From an uncultured Thermomicrobia bacterium (GTDB lineage: Bacteria; Chloroflexota; Chloroflexia; Thermomicrobiales; JALYUS01), in assembly GCA_937968015.1 (NCBI GenBank), contig CALBSO010000121.1, forward strand, positions 1 through 64,000: DNA of 64,000 bases, written 5' to 3'. Of the stretch, positions 53,359-60,999 are shown piece after piece. A model generated the notes under the pieces. The model was not told where the DNA came from. It ran no database searches and was given only the letters and a program-made list of their open reading frames with translations. A program made the position numbers and the translations under genes. The stretch's first letter is position 1. The number at the start of each line of letters is the position of its first letter.

Positions 53359-54561
53359 ATGGCGCAGACGACATCCCCTCTCCCGGCCTCTTCTCACGCC
53401 TCGGCGCTCGCTTCGGCGCCTCTCACTGCTGACACGATCATGGTCGTTGAGGGGTTGGAAAAGCAGTTTTCCAGTCGGCCCGTCAAGGCGGTGGACGGCA
53501 TTAGTTTCACCGTGCGGCCGGGCGAGGTCTTCGGCCTCCTAGGGCCGAATGGCGCGGGCAAGACGACGACGATCGGCGTCCTCACGACGCGCGTCCTGCC
53601 GACGGGTGGCCGCGCGCTCGTCGCCGGCGTGGACGTGGTGCGTGATCCAGTCGGCGTCAAGCCGCACATCGCTGTCGTGCCGCAGATGAACAATCTCGAC
53701 CGCTCGCTGACGGCCATCGAGAATCTGACCTTTCACGCCGCCTACTTCGGCTACGGGCGGCAGGAGCGGCAGGAGCGGGCGGTGAATCTGCTCACGCAGT
53801 TCGGCCTCGCCGACCGCGCAAAGGAGAAGGTGGACCGGTATAGCGGCGGCATGGCGCAGCGGCTCCTGATCGCCCGCGCCCTGATGCACGCACCGGACAT
53901 CCTCTTCCTCGACGAACCAACGACGGGCCTCGATCCGCAGGCACGCCTCTTTCTCTGGGAGACGATCGAGACGCTGAACCGGAACGGCCTGACCGTCCTC
54001 CTCACGACGCACGACATGGAGGAGGCGGAGAAACTCTGTCATCGCGTCGCGATCATGGATCACGGCAAGATCCTCGCCCTCGACACGCCGCAGGAATTGC
54101 GCCGTCTCGTACCCGCCGGGACGCGCGTCGAGTTGCGCGTTCGCGACGGCAACACGCCGCTCAGCGAGCAAACAAAGGCATCTATCCTCGCGACGGTACA
54201 CGCGTTGCCGGGCGTGACGGTGGCGGAATGGACAACGGCGCGGCCACAGAGCGAGAGCGCGGGCGGGCCACCGCCCTGGGTCGCCGCGATGATGAAGGGC
54301 GGCGGTTTCGGCAGCGGGCGCGGCAAAGGCAGGAGTGGGCCCGGTGGCCCACCCGCGATGCCCAGCGGGATGCCGCCGATGGCCACGCCGGGCGGCGACG
54401 AGCCGATGCTGCGGCTCTACGCCGAGCGCGCCGGTGAATTGGCGGTGCGGGCGGCACAAATCGTGCTCGATGCCGGGCTGGAATTAGCGGATTTGCATCT
54501 TGCCCAGCCAAGTCTGGAAGATGTCTTCATCCATCTGACCGGAAAGGGGCTACGAGATTGA
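53359..54561 (+). CDS. ABC transporter ATPase (drug-exporter type, DrrA-like)
   Basis: The 400-residue protein carries Walker A GPNGAGKTTT, the signature YSGGMAQRL and Walker B ILFLDEPTTGLDPQ, with the H-loop TTHDMEEAE. The ordering fits ABC-2 exporters of the DrrA type. An unusual low-complexity stretch of Gly, Pro and Met (GGPPPWVAAMMKGGGFGSGRGKG to PSGMPPMATPGG) interrupts the C-terminal regulatory domain. The start is ATG 53359 because promoter P2 would leave the upstream TTG untranscribed. It overlaps the permease by 4 bp. Confidence 0.9.
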   Translation: MAQTTSPLPASSHASALASAPLTADTIMVVEGLEKQFSSRPVKAVDGISFTVRPGEVFGLLGPNGAGKTTTIGVLTTRVLPTGGRALVAGVDVVRDPVGVKPHIAVVPQMNNLDRSLTAIENLTFHAAYFGYGRQERQERAVNLLTQFGLADRAKEKVDRYSGGMAQRLLIARALMHAPDILFLDEPTTGLDPQARLFLWETIETLNRNGLTVLLTTHDMEEAEKLCHRVAIMDHGKILALDTPQELRRLVPAGTRVELRVRDGNTPLSEQTKASILATVHALPGVTVAEWTTARPQSESAGGPPPWVAAMMKGGGFGSGRGKGRSGPGGPPAMPSGMPPMATPGGDEPMLRLYAERAGELAVRAAQIVLDAGLELADLHLAQPSLEDVFIHLTGKGLRD

Positions 54562-55388
54562 GCACGATCACCCTCACGCCGGGCCATGCGCCCGCCGCGA
54601 CACAGAACCGCACGCAGATGATGACGACCGCGTTCCTCAATCTCTTGTGGCGCGATCTCTGGGTGACGCTGCGCGAGTGGCCCGCCTTCCTCGCGCAGAC
54701 CTTCATGCAGCCGCTCTTCTTCCTCTTCATCTTCGGCAAGGTGCTACCGAAGATCGGCGCGGCGCAGGGCGGCTACAGCATCCTTTTGCTCCCCGGCATC
54801 ATCGGCCTGACGACGATGCTCACGGCGATGCAGGCCGTCTCGCTCCCCCTGACACTGGAGTTCGGCTTCACGAAGGAGATCGAGGATCGCCTGCTCTCGC
54901 CGCTCCCCGTCTGGATGGTGGCGATCCAGAAGATCGTCTTCGCCGCCATTCGCGGCCTTGTCGCGGGCGCAATGATCTTTCCGTTGGGCCGTCTGATCCT
55001 CGGCAGTGGCTTCACGGTCAGCACCGGGCATCTCGGCCTGCTTGCGGTCGTCGCGCTGCTCGGCGCGCTCGGTGGCGCAGCCCTCGGCCTGACGCTCGGT
55101 ACGTTCGTGCAGCCAAGCCAGATCGGCCTGATGTTCTCGCTCATCCTCACGCCGCTCCTCTTCACCGGCTGTGTCTACTATCCGTGGGCGGGCCTGAAGT
55201 CGCTGCGCTGGTTCCAGATTGTCACCTGCTTCAGCCCCTTGACCTACGCGAGTGAAGGTTTCCGCTCCTCCCTCGTCCCGCAATCGCCGCATATGGCGAC
55301 CGCGTACATCCTGCTCGGTCAAGTCGCTTTCCTGATCTTCTTCACCATCCTCGGCGTCCGTGGCTTTCTCCGCAAGGCCATTGACTAA
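54558..55388 (+). CDS. ABC-2 type permease
   Basis: The 276-residue protein has six predicted membrane spans, with a WVTLREWPAFLAQTFMQPLFFLFIFG first segment and LLPGIIGLTTMLTAMQAVSLPLTLEFGFTKEIEDRLLSPLPVWMVA, the ABC2_membrane pattern. It starts at TTG 54558, which overlaps the ATPase stop (TTGA) and has AAAGGGG upstream; ATG at 54618 is the alternative. With the ATPase it forms a half-transporter pair that exports a drug, lipid or polyketide. The end is followed by a dispersed repeat. Confidence 0.9.
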   Translation: MSTITLTPGHAPAATQNRTQMMTTAFLNLLWRDLWVTLREWPAFLAQTFMQPLFFLFIFGKVLPKIGAAQGGYSILLLPGIIGLTTMLTAMQAVSLPLTLEFGFTKEIEDRLLSPLPVWMVAIQKIVFAAIRGLVAGAMIFPLGRLILGSGFTVSTGHLGLLAVVALLGALGGAALGLTLGTFVQPSQIGLMFSLILTPLLFTGCVYYPWAGLKSLRWFQIVTCFSPLTYASEGFRSSLVPQSPHMATAYILLGQVAFLIFFTILGVRGFLRKAID

Positions 55389-55505
55389 CGGGGATTGAAC
55401 GACAGAGGAACGGAGGACACCGAAGGAAATAGAGGATGGGAATCCTTTCTCCGCTCTCCCTTTGCTTCTGTGTCCTCTGCGTCCTCTGCGCTATGATTCC
55501 CCGCG
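55386..55505. repeat. Dispersed palindromic repeat, copy 2
   Basis: GGGGATTGAACGACAGAGGAACGGAGGACACCGAAGG at the left is roughly complementary to the right end, where GTGTCCTCTGCGTCCTCTGCGCTATGATTCCCC occurs. The resulting imperfect inverted repeat of about 115 bases looks like a small MITE-type or dispersed intergenic repeat. The left arm is similar to the copy at 51189. It lies between the exporter and the sugar kinase. Confidence 0.6.
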
Positions 55506-55545
55506 TACGAAGGCTTCACGGAATGCTGGGTGATGTGGAGGAGGC

Positions 55546-56643
55546 ATGGGCATGCAGGGCGAGCGGGCTGAGTTGGGCGAGATGGGCGACGAGGCCGAGG
55601 AAGCGCCGAAGACGCGGGAGGCGCCGCTCCTGCCGGGCGCGGAGGGGCGGCGGTACGACCTGATCTGTGTCGGGGAGGCGATGCTGCGTTTCACGCCGCC
55701 GAACGGTCTGCGGATCGAGCAGACGCTCTCGCTCGATCTCGCCGTCGGCGGCGCGGAACTGAATGTCGCGGTCGCGATGAGCAGGATCGGCGGGCAGACG
55801 GCATGGCTCTCGAAACTGCCTGATACCTCGCTCGGCCACATCATCGGCAATCAGGCGCGCATCCATGGCGTGGACACGAGCCACATCATCTGGACGGACG
55901 CCGCCGATTCTCGCCTCGGTCTCTTCTTCCTCGAATCGGGCGCGGCGCCCCGTGCGGGCGAGATTGTCTACGACCGGGGGAATTCCGCCGCCTCGACGAT
56001 GGGCCCGGATGATTGGGACTGGCCCACCCTGCTCCGCCAGACGCGCGTCTTCCATATCACCGGCATCACGCCCGCGCTCTCCGCCAGTTGCCGCGCGATG
56101 ACCTTCGCGGCGGTCGCGGCGGCGAGGGAAGCGGGCTGCGCCGTCTCGTGCGATCTCAACTACCGCTCGAAACTCTGGACGCCTGAGGAAGCCGCCGCCT
56201 GCCTGCGCGAACTGCTGCCGCAGGTGGACATCATCCTCACCGGCAGCAGCGACCTGAAGATCATCTTCGGCGCGACGGGCAAGCCCACCGAACTGGCGCA
56301 GTGGCTCCGGTCGGAGTTCGGCGTGCCGGTGGCGAGCGTCGGTAAGCGACGCGGCAACGCGGCGAGCGGTATGCAAGCCCGCCGAAGCGTCGTGGCGACG
56401 GATCGCGGCGTCTTCATCAGCCCCGGCACGGAGTTCCAGCCGCTCGACCCAATCGGTGCGGGCGATGCCTACGGCGCGGGCTTCCTCTATGGCCTCCTCA
56501 CCACCGACGACGAAGAGCAGGCCGTCATTTATGGCGACGCGATGGCCGCTCTCAAGCACACCGTCCCTGGCGATTTCTGTGTCGTCTCCCGCGCCGAACT
56601 CGATGCCGTCCTCTCCGGCCAGGGGATGCGTCTACGCCGGTAA
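55546..56643 (+). CDS. PfkB-family sugar kinase (KDG-kinase-like)
   Basis: The 365-residue protein has an acidic N-terminal tail, then YDLICVGEAMLRFTPPNGLRIEQTLSLDLAVGGAELNVAVAMSRIGGQTAWLSKLPDTSLG, and the PfkB signature DPIGAGDAYGAGFLYGLL with the catalytic Asp. Segments VDTSHIIWTDAADSRLGLFFLESGA are like 2-keto-3-deoxygluconate kinases. It should phosphorylate a ketose or related sugar acid with ATP in the cytoplasm. GGAGGAGG precedes ATG 55546. Confidence 0.87.
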   Translation: MGMQGERAELGEMGDEAEEAPKTREAPLLPGAEGRRYDLICVGEAMLRFTPPNGLRIEQTLSLDLAVGGAELNVAVAMSRIGGQTAWLSKLPDTSLGHIIGNQARIHGVDTSHIIWTDAADSRLGLFFLESGAAPRAGEIVYDRGNSAASTMGPDDWDWPTLLRQTRVFHITGITPALSASCRAMTFAAVAAAREAGCAVSCDLNYRSKLWTPEEAAACLRELLPQVDIILTGSSDLKIIFGATGKPTELAQWLRSEFGVPVASVGKRRGNAASGMQARRSVVATDRGVFISPGTEFQPLDPIGAGDAYGAGFLYGLLTTDDEEQAVIYGDAMAALKHTVPGDFCVVSRAELDAVLSGQGMRLRR

Positions 56644-56752
56644 CGGGATGCACCGGAACCTGAGCGGGAGCAGCCGTTGCTAGACGATGCGAGCACCAAC
56701 AATCCGAGACAAGACGACGAGCGGGTGAGCCAGAATCTGATGGCGCGATGCG

Positions 56753-57166
56753 TTACAGCGGTTCGCGGCCCATGTAGCCGCCGTCCAGTTCGTGCCAGGC
56801 GACGATGGCCGGCTCATCCATCCGCCAGCAGAGATAGACGACGCGACCGTCCCGCTCGCTGGGGAAGTCCACGAGGCCGATGGCAAGGTCCTTCACCTCG
56901 ACACCGAGCGCGTGGATGGCGGCGATCTCGGCGTTGAGATCGTGGACGAGGGTGTGGAGTTCCTTTTCCAGTTCCTGCGCCCGCGCGGCGTGACCATTCG
57001 CGCGGGCCTGCTGGCGGAGCGCGTTGAATTCCTGTTGCACCCCGTCGAGCCGCCGCTTCATCGCCGCAAGGTGTTGAAGGCGCGGACGCAGCGCGGGCAG
57101 AAGCGCGGTCGCTTCCTCATGGGTAAAGAGGCGAGAAAAGTGCGGCCGCTCCGGTCGCTCCGCCAT
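56753..57166 (-). CDS. DUF2203-family protein
   Basis: The protein has 137 residues from ATG 57166, which has AGGAGGAG upstream. FSRLFTHEEATALLPALRPRLQHLAAMKRRLDGVQQE begins a long helix pair, and LGVEVKDLAIGLVDFPSERDGRVVYLCWRMDEPAIVAWHELDGGYMGREPL is the conserved end of DUF2203. The family has no established function. The upstream frame part to 57217 has no ribosome site. Confidence 0.85.
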   Translation of the reverse strand: MAERPERPHFSRLFTHEEATALLPALRPRLQHLAAMKRRLDGVQQEFNALRQQARANGHAARAQELEKELHTLVHDLNAEIAAIHALGVEVKDLAIGLVDFPSERDGRVVYLCWRMDEPAIVAWHELDGGYMGREPL

Positions 57167-57267
57167 GACGCTCCTCCTGAACGTCGAGAGCGTAGCACCG
57201 ACCCATTCCGGAGGCAAACAGGCGGGCAGGCATTGCGATGATACCTGCCCACTCTCACTCGTTACTC

Positions 57268-57714
57268 TCAGGAGTTCGGATCCTTCCCCTCGGCGAGTTT
57301 CTTCAACCGCTCGAGGTCGGACGAGAGGCGGTGCGTCGGATCGGCGATCACCTTCGAGACGATCTCACCGACCTTGCCACCGGGCGGGTCCGTGTAGCCG
57401 AGCGAGACGGTCGCCTCGGTCTTGTTCGGGCCGATCGGTTTGAGGGTGACGCGGCCCTCGTTCTCAATATTGCCGGAGCCTTCGACGGATTTCCAGGCGA
57501 TGGTGCTATTCGGCACCTGCTCTGTGGTGATTGCATCCCACTCCAGCGATTTGCCCAGGGGGCCATCCATCTTCCAGTGCGTCTTGTTCGGCCCGATCGT
57601 GCTTACTTCCTCGATGTTCTCCATAAAGCGCGGGAACATCTGCGGGTTCGTCCAGATCGCGTACAACCGCTCAACAGGAGCGTTAATCTCAATCGTCTTC
57701 TCTACCGTCGCCAT
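57268..57714 (-). CDS. SRPBCC-family (polyketide cyclase/coenzyme Q-binding-like) protein
   Basis: The 148-residue protein begins ATVEKTIEINAPVERLYAIWTNPQMFPRFMENIEEV and has SKSLEWDAITTEQVPNSTIAWKSVEGSGNIENEGRVTLKPI, the START/SRPBCC helix-grip fold that binds hydrophobic ligands. It ends in a helix GEIVSKVIADPTHRLSSDLERLKKLAEG. I chose ATG 57714, which has AAAGGAG 10 bases upstream. It follows the DUF2203 gene direction but is a separate short gene, so operon status is unclear. Confidence 0.85.
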   Translation of the reverse strand: MATVEKTIEINAPVERLYAIWTNPQMFPRFMENIEEVSTIGPNKTHWKMDGPLGKSLEWDAITTEQVPNSTIAWKSVEGSGNIENEGRVTLKPIGPNKTEATVSLGYTDPPGGKVGEIVSKVIADPTHRLSSDLERLKKLAEGKDPNS

Positions 57715-57906
57715 CGCCTTGCGGCTCCTTTCCACGATGTACTGTCACAACACGGCCCGTTCTTTTTTGACGTGCCGATACGCAAGCAAGATAGGCAAGA
57801 AGGGTGCCACCTTGCCGCTTTCCGTCAGCAGATCGCCCGCTTGACGATGGATGCTACACTCGTCCTCTACCACCGCGCGTCGTCGCCAGGAAGGGTAGCA
57901 ATCACG

Positions 57907-59157
57907 GTGCTCCAAACGATCCGTCAGCGTCGCGCCGTATCGGGCGCATCCTCATTCGGCGCGTTGCAATCGCGGGCCTTCGCGCTCTTCTGGCCGGCGA
58001 TCACCTTCTCGCTCACCGGCGGATGGATGCGCGTGCTCGTGCAGGGCTATTTCGTCTACGATCGCACGCGCGACCCCTTCCAGACCGCGCTCGTGCAGTT
58101 CTTTCAGGGGCTGCCGGTGTTGCTGCTTTCGCCACTGGCGGGCATCGCGGCGGACCGGTTCGACCGCCGGAAGTTGCTCGCGGTCATCCAGGTCGCCAAC
58201 GCGGTACCGGCGTTCGGCGTCGCCGTACTCAGCGCGCTCGGCCATCTCGAAGTCTGGCATGTCTACGTGATGGCGACCTGCATCGGCGCGTCATCGGCGT
58301 TCGACTGGCCCGCCCGCCTCTCACTCGTACCGAACCTCGTGCCACGCGCGCAGTTGCAGTCCGCCGTCGCCCTCAATTCCGCCTCATTCAACTTCAGCCG
58401 CATCATCGGCCCGGCGATTGGTGGCCTGCTGATCGGCCCGCTCGGCGTGACGGGCTGCCTCTTCGTCGCGGCCTTCTGCTACGTCCCGTTCATTCTTACA
58501 TTGCTCACCGTGCTCCTGCGTATGGATCTCGCGCAACCGGCGACCGGGCGCGACCATCACCCGTTCACGACGCTACGCGAGGGATATGCGTACATCTGGT
58601 CCCACAAGGCGCTGCGCGCGCTGCTTTCCATTGACCTCATCCCCGTGATGCTCGGCATGACCTACTTCGGCCTGCTGCCCGCTCTGGCGCGCGGCGTGCT
58701 GAACCGGGGGAGCGGCGGCCTCGGGGCCTTACAGGCGAGCGCCGGGCTTGGCGCGCTCATCGGCGTGCTGATCGTCGCGGCGCTGACAGGCGTGCGCGGC
58801 CGAGGGAAGATCGTGCTCGGCGGAATGACCGGGTTCGGCCTCGCGCTCCTCTGCTTCGGCCTCTCGCACAACTTCTATCTCTCCTGCACAATCCTGCTCG
58901 TCCAAGGCATGCTCGCCGACCTCTACGGCTCGATGAACGACACGCTCGTCCAGACGGTGACCGAGGACGCGTTTCGCGGGCGGGTGATGGCCGTCTATAG
59001 CATGATCTGGGGCCTGACACCAATCGGTAACCTCGAAGGGGGCGCCTTGGCGCACTTCTTCGGCGTGCGCGCCGCGCTGGCGACAAACGGCTTCCTCGTC
59101 ATCTGCTTCGGCCTACTCCTCTGGCGTCTCCTCGGCCACATCCGCCGCCTTGAGTAG
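57907..59157 (+). CDS. MFS transporter (enterobactin-exporter-like)
   Basis: The 416-residue protein has 10-12 predicted membrane spans. ALFWPAITFSLTGGWMRVLVQGYFVYDRT and QFFQGLPVLLLSPLAGIAADRFDRRKLLAVIQ give the MFS DRFDRR loop, and ATCIGASSAFDWPARLSLVPNLVPRAQLQSAVALNSASFNFSRIIGPAIGGLLI gives the EntS-like MFS_3 pattern. GTG 57907 has AGGAAGGG upstream; ATG 57847 is an in-frame alternative without a good site. It should be a proton-linked exporter of a small molecule. Confidence 0.87.
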   Translation: MLQTIRQRRAVSGASSFGALQSRAFALFWPAITFSLTGGWMRVLVQGYFVYDRTRDPFQTALVQFFQGLPVLLLSPLAGIAADRFDRRKLLAVIQVANAVPAFGVAVLSALGHLEVWHVYVMATCIGASSAFDWPARLSLVPNLVPRAQLQSAVALNSASFNFSRIIGPAIGGLLIGPLGVTGCLFVAAFCYVPFILTLLTVLLRMDLAQPATGRDHHPFTTLREGYAYIWSHKALRALLSIDLIPVMLGMTYFGLLPALARGVLNRGSGGLGALQASAGLGALIGVLIVAALTGVRGRGKIVLGGMTGFGLALLCFGLSHNFYLSCTILLVQGMLADLYGSMNDTLVQTVTEDAFRGRVMAVYSMIWGLTPIGNLEGGALAHFFGVRAALATNGFLVICFGLLLWRLLGHIRRLE

Positions 59158-59171
59158 AGACTAAGCGTTTT

Positions 59172-60242
59172 CTATGCGTGGCCCCAGACGCGCTCGGCGA
59201 CGCGGACGACAAGTTGCAGTTTCTTGCGCTGGGCGTCCACGGTGATCGTATTGCCCTCCATTGTCGAGGCAAAGCCGCACTGGGTGGAGAGGGCGAGCCG
59301 CTCGATGGGAACAAACTTTGATGCGTCCTCGATGCGGCGCATCAGGTCGTCTTCGTCCTCCAACTCAGATCGCTTCGTCGTCACAAGGCCGAGGACGACG
59401 GCCGTGGGCGACGGGACAAAGCGCAGCGCGGAGAAATCGCCGGAGCGGTAATCATCGTATTCGAGCAAATAGCGGTCAAACTTCAGCGCGCCGAAGAGCG
59501 CTTCGGCGTAGGCATCGTACGGCTGCGTGCCGGTGAACATGCTGCGGTAGTTGCCTCGGCAGATGTGGATCGCCGTCACGACCCCTTCGACGCCCTCGAA
59601 TACCCGGTTGTCGAGCGCGACCATCTCGCGCATCGCGTCATCCAGATGTGCGAGCATCTGGCGCGGCGCGGTCTCGTGCATCATCGCGAAATGGGGCGCG
59701 TCAATCTGGAGATAGGCGGCCCCAGCGGCGGCGAGTGCCTTCGCATCCTCGTTCTCGAGGGCGATCAGGTCATCCATGTATTCGTCTTTGCTGGCATATG
59801 CCTGGTCGGAGCGGCCCTCGACCCAGTAGCGGCGCATCATCGAGGGGCTCGGCATCGTCACCTTGATCGGGCAGGCGGTGTGCTGCCGCGTGAAGGCATA
59901 TTCGACATCCACCTGGCTCGCCTTGCGCGTCAGTTTGGCGACGGGCGTCGGCGTGCCGAAATGCAGTTCGTTCCCCTCCCCGTCGCGATGGAACCGTTCG
60001 TAGCCATAGGGATCGTATCCATTGGCGACGGCGACGACGGTCGAGAAGAAGAGCTCGCGCCGAAACTCGCCGTCCGTGACGACCGGCATCCCGGCCTCTT
60101 CCTGCATCTTCAGCACATCAATGATCGCGCGGTCCTCCAGCTCCCTCAGTTCTTCCGGCGACGCCTTGCGCTGGTGGGCATCCAGCAGATACTGCGGGCG
60201 CAGGAAACTGCCCAGATTATCGGCGTTGAATTGGTCCGCCAT
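59172..60242 (-). CDS. MetE-C-like (cobalamin-independent methionine synthase II) family protein
   Basis: The 356-residue protein has LGSFLRPQYLLDAHQRKASPEELRELEDRAIIDVLKMQEEAGMPVVTDGEFRRE, the UROD/MetE-like beta-barrel start, and zinc-ligand motifs HICRGN (about residue 223) and STQCGFAS (about 320). Proteins of this size are the YxjG/YxjH type, which lack the N-terminal MetE domain and act as methyltransferases on thiols in methionine or related metabolism. The methyl donor and acceptor are not evident. Confidence 0.85.
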   Translation of the reverse strand: MADQFNADNLGSFLRPQYLLDAHQRKASPEELRELEDRAIIDVLKMQEEAGMPVVTDGEFRRELFFSTVVAVANGYDPYGYERFHRDGEGNELHFGTPTPVAKLTRKASQVDVEYAFTRQHTACPIKVTMPSPSMMRRYWVEGRSDQAYASKDEYMDDLIALENEDAKALAAAGAAYLQIDAPHFAMMHETAPRQMLAHLDDAMREMVALDNRVFEGVEGVVTAIHICRGNYRSMFTGTQPYDAYAEALFGALKFDRYLLEYDDYRSGDFSALRFVPSPTAVVLGLVTTKRSELEDEDDLMRRIEDASKFVPIERLALSTQCGFASTMEGNTITVDAQRKKLQLVVRVAERVWGHA

Positions 60243-60406
60243 CGTGATTCGTCCTCACCGTACGGATGCGTCACTCCGATTATTCCCATGCCAGTATACG
60301 GCCCGATAGGTGATTGATGAATCGCCTCGACGGCTGTGTACAACGTGTTGTGGGATGATCTGTTCATACCGGCTTCCGTCAGTACGGAGAGCCGCGCTCC
60401 CACACG

Positions 60407-60823
60407 CTATGACGTGACTGCCGCCAGCAGTTGCGCGATGCCGTCGCCCTTGATCAGAAATGCGTCCGCGCCGGAGCGGAGGGCGGCGGCGCGGTATTCT
60501 CGGTACATCGTAAGGAGGATAATGCGGATGTCGGGGGTGCGCTGCTTGATCTGACGGGTCGCTTCCAGGCCGTCCATCTTCGGCATCTGCACGTCCATCA
60601 CCACGAGATCCGGGTGGAGCGCGTTCACGAGGTTTACCGCTTCTTCACCATTGATCGCTTCACCAATCACTGTGATATTCGGTCGCAGTTCGAAAAGTTC
60701 TCGGAGCCCTTCCCGGCTCGCACGGTCATCATCAACGATTAAGACATTCATTTCCGAAAACTCGCATGGACAACTGGCTTCATCATCTTCTGCTGACTTG
60801 GTAATCTTCCCATTGCTCGACAT
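60407..60823 (-). CDS. Stand-alone response regulator receiver
   Basis: The 138-residue protein has MNVLIVDDDRASREGLRELFELRPN at about residue 25, VVMDVQMPKMDGLEATR with the phosphoacceptor Asp, LLTMYREY and FLIKGD with the conserved Lys. It lacks an output domain, so it is a CheY-like or phosphorelay receiver. The start is 60823 (GGAG in the leader) or 60751. It is divergent from the multi-GAF sensor gene, which may be its partner. Confidence 0.87.
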   Translation of the reverse strand: MSSNGKITKSAEDDEASCPCEFSEMNVLIVDDDRASREGLRELFELRPNITVIGEAINGEEAVNLVNALHPDLVVMDVQMPKMDGLEATRQIKQRTPDIRIILLTMYREYRAAALRSGADAFLIKGDGIAQLLAAVTS

Positions 60824-60939
60824 CTTTCATCATCTCCACTCGCACGACCAATGCACGCCGCTGCCCACAAAGATACGCCTACGCAATCCGCTTGCCACCT
60901 ATCACATGGACAGTTTCACCGAGGCGGAAATGCGGCTTC

Positions 60940-60959
60940 ACCTGTCCTTTCGTACAGGT
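60940..60959. promoter_or_regulatory. Inverted repeat ACCTGT-N8-ACAGGT
   Basis: ACCTGT (60940-60945) and ACAGGT (60954-60959) form a perfect inverted repeat over the -35 region of the multi-GAF promoter, in the 176-base divergent gap. It is an operator candidate. TATAAT follows at 60972. Confidence 0.5.
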
Positions 60960-60971
60960 CGCCTGCCACGG

Positions 60972-60977
60972 TATAAT
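60972..60977 (+). promoter_or_regulatory. -10 element for the multi-GAF gene
   Basis: TATAAT (60972-60977) lies 28 bases before GTG 61000. The -35 is weak (TTTCGT with an 18-base spacer), consistent with activator or repressor control via the nearby inverted repeat. GGGAGGA after it serves as the ribosome site. Confidence 0.55.
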
Positions 60978-60999
60978 CGGGATGGGAGGAGATAGAGAC

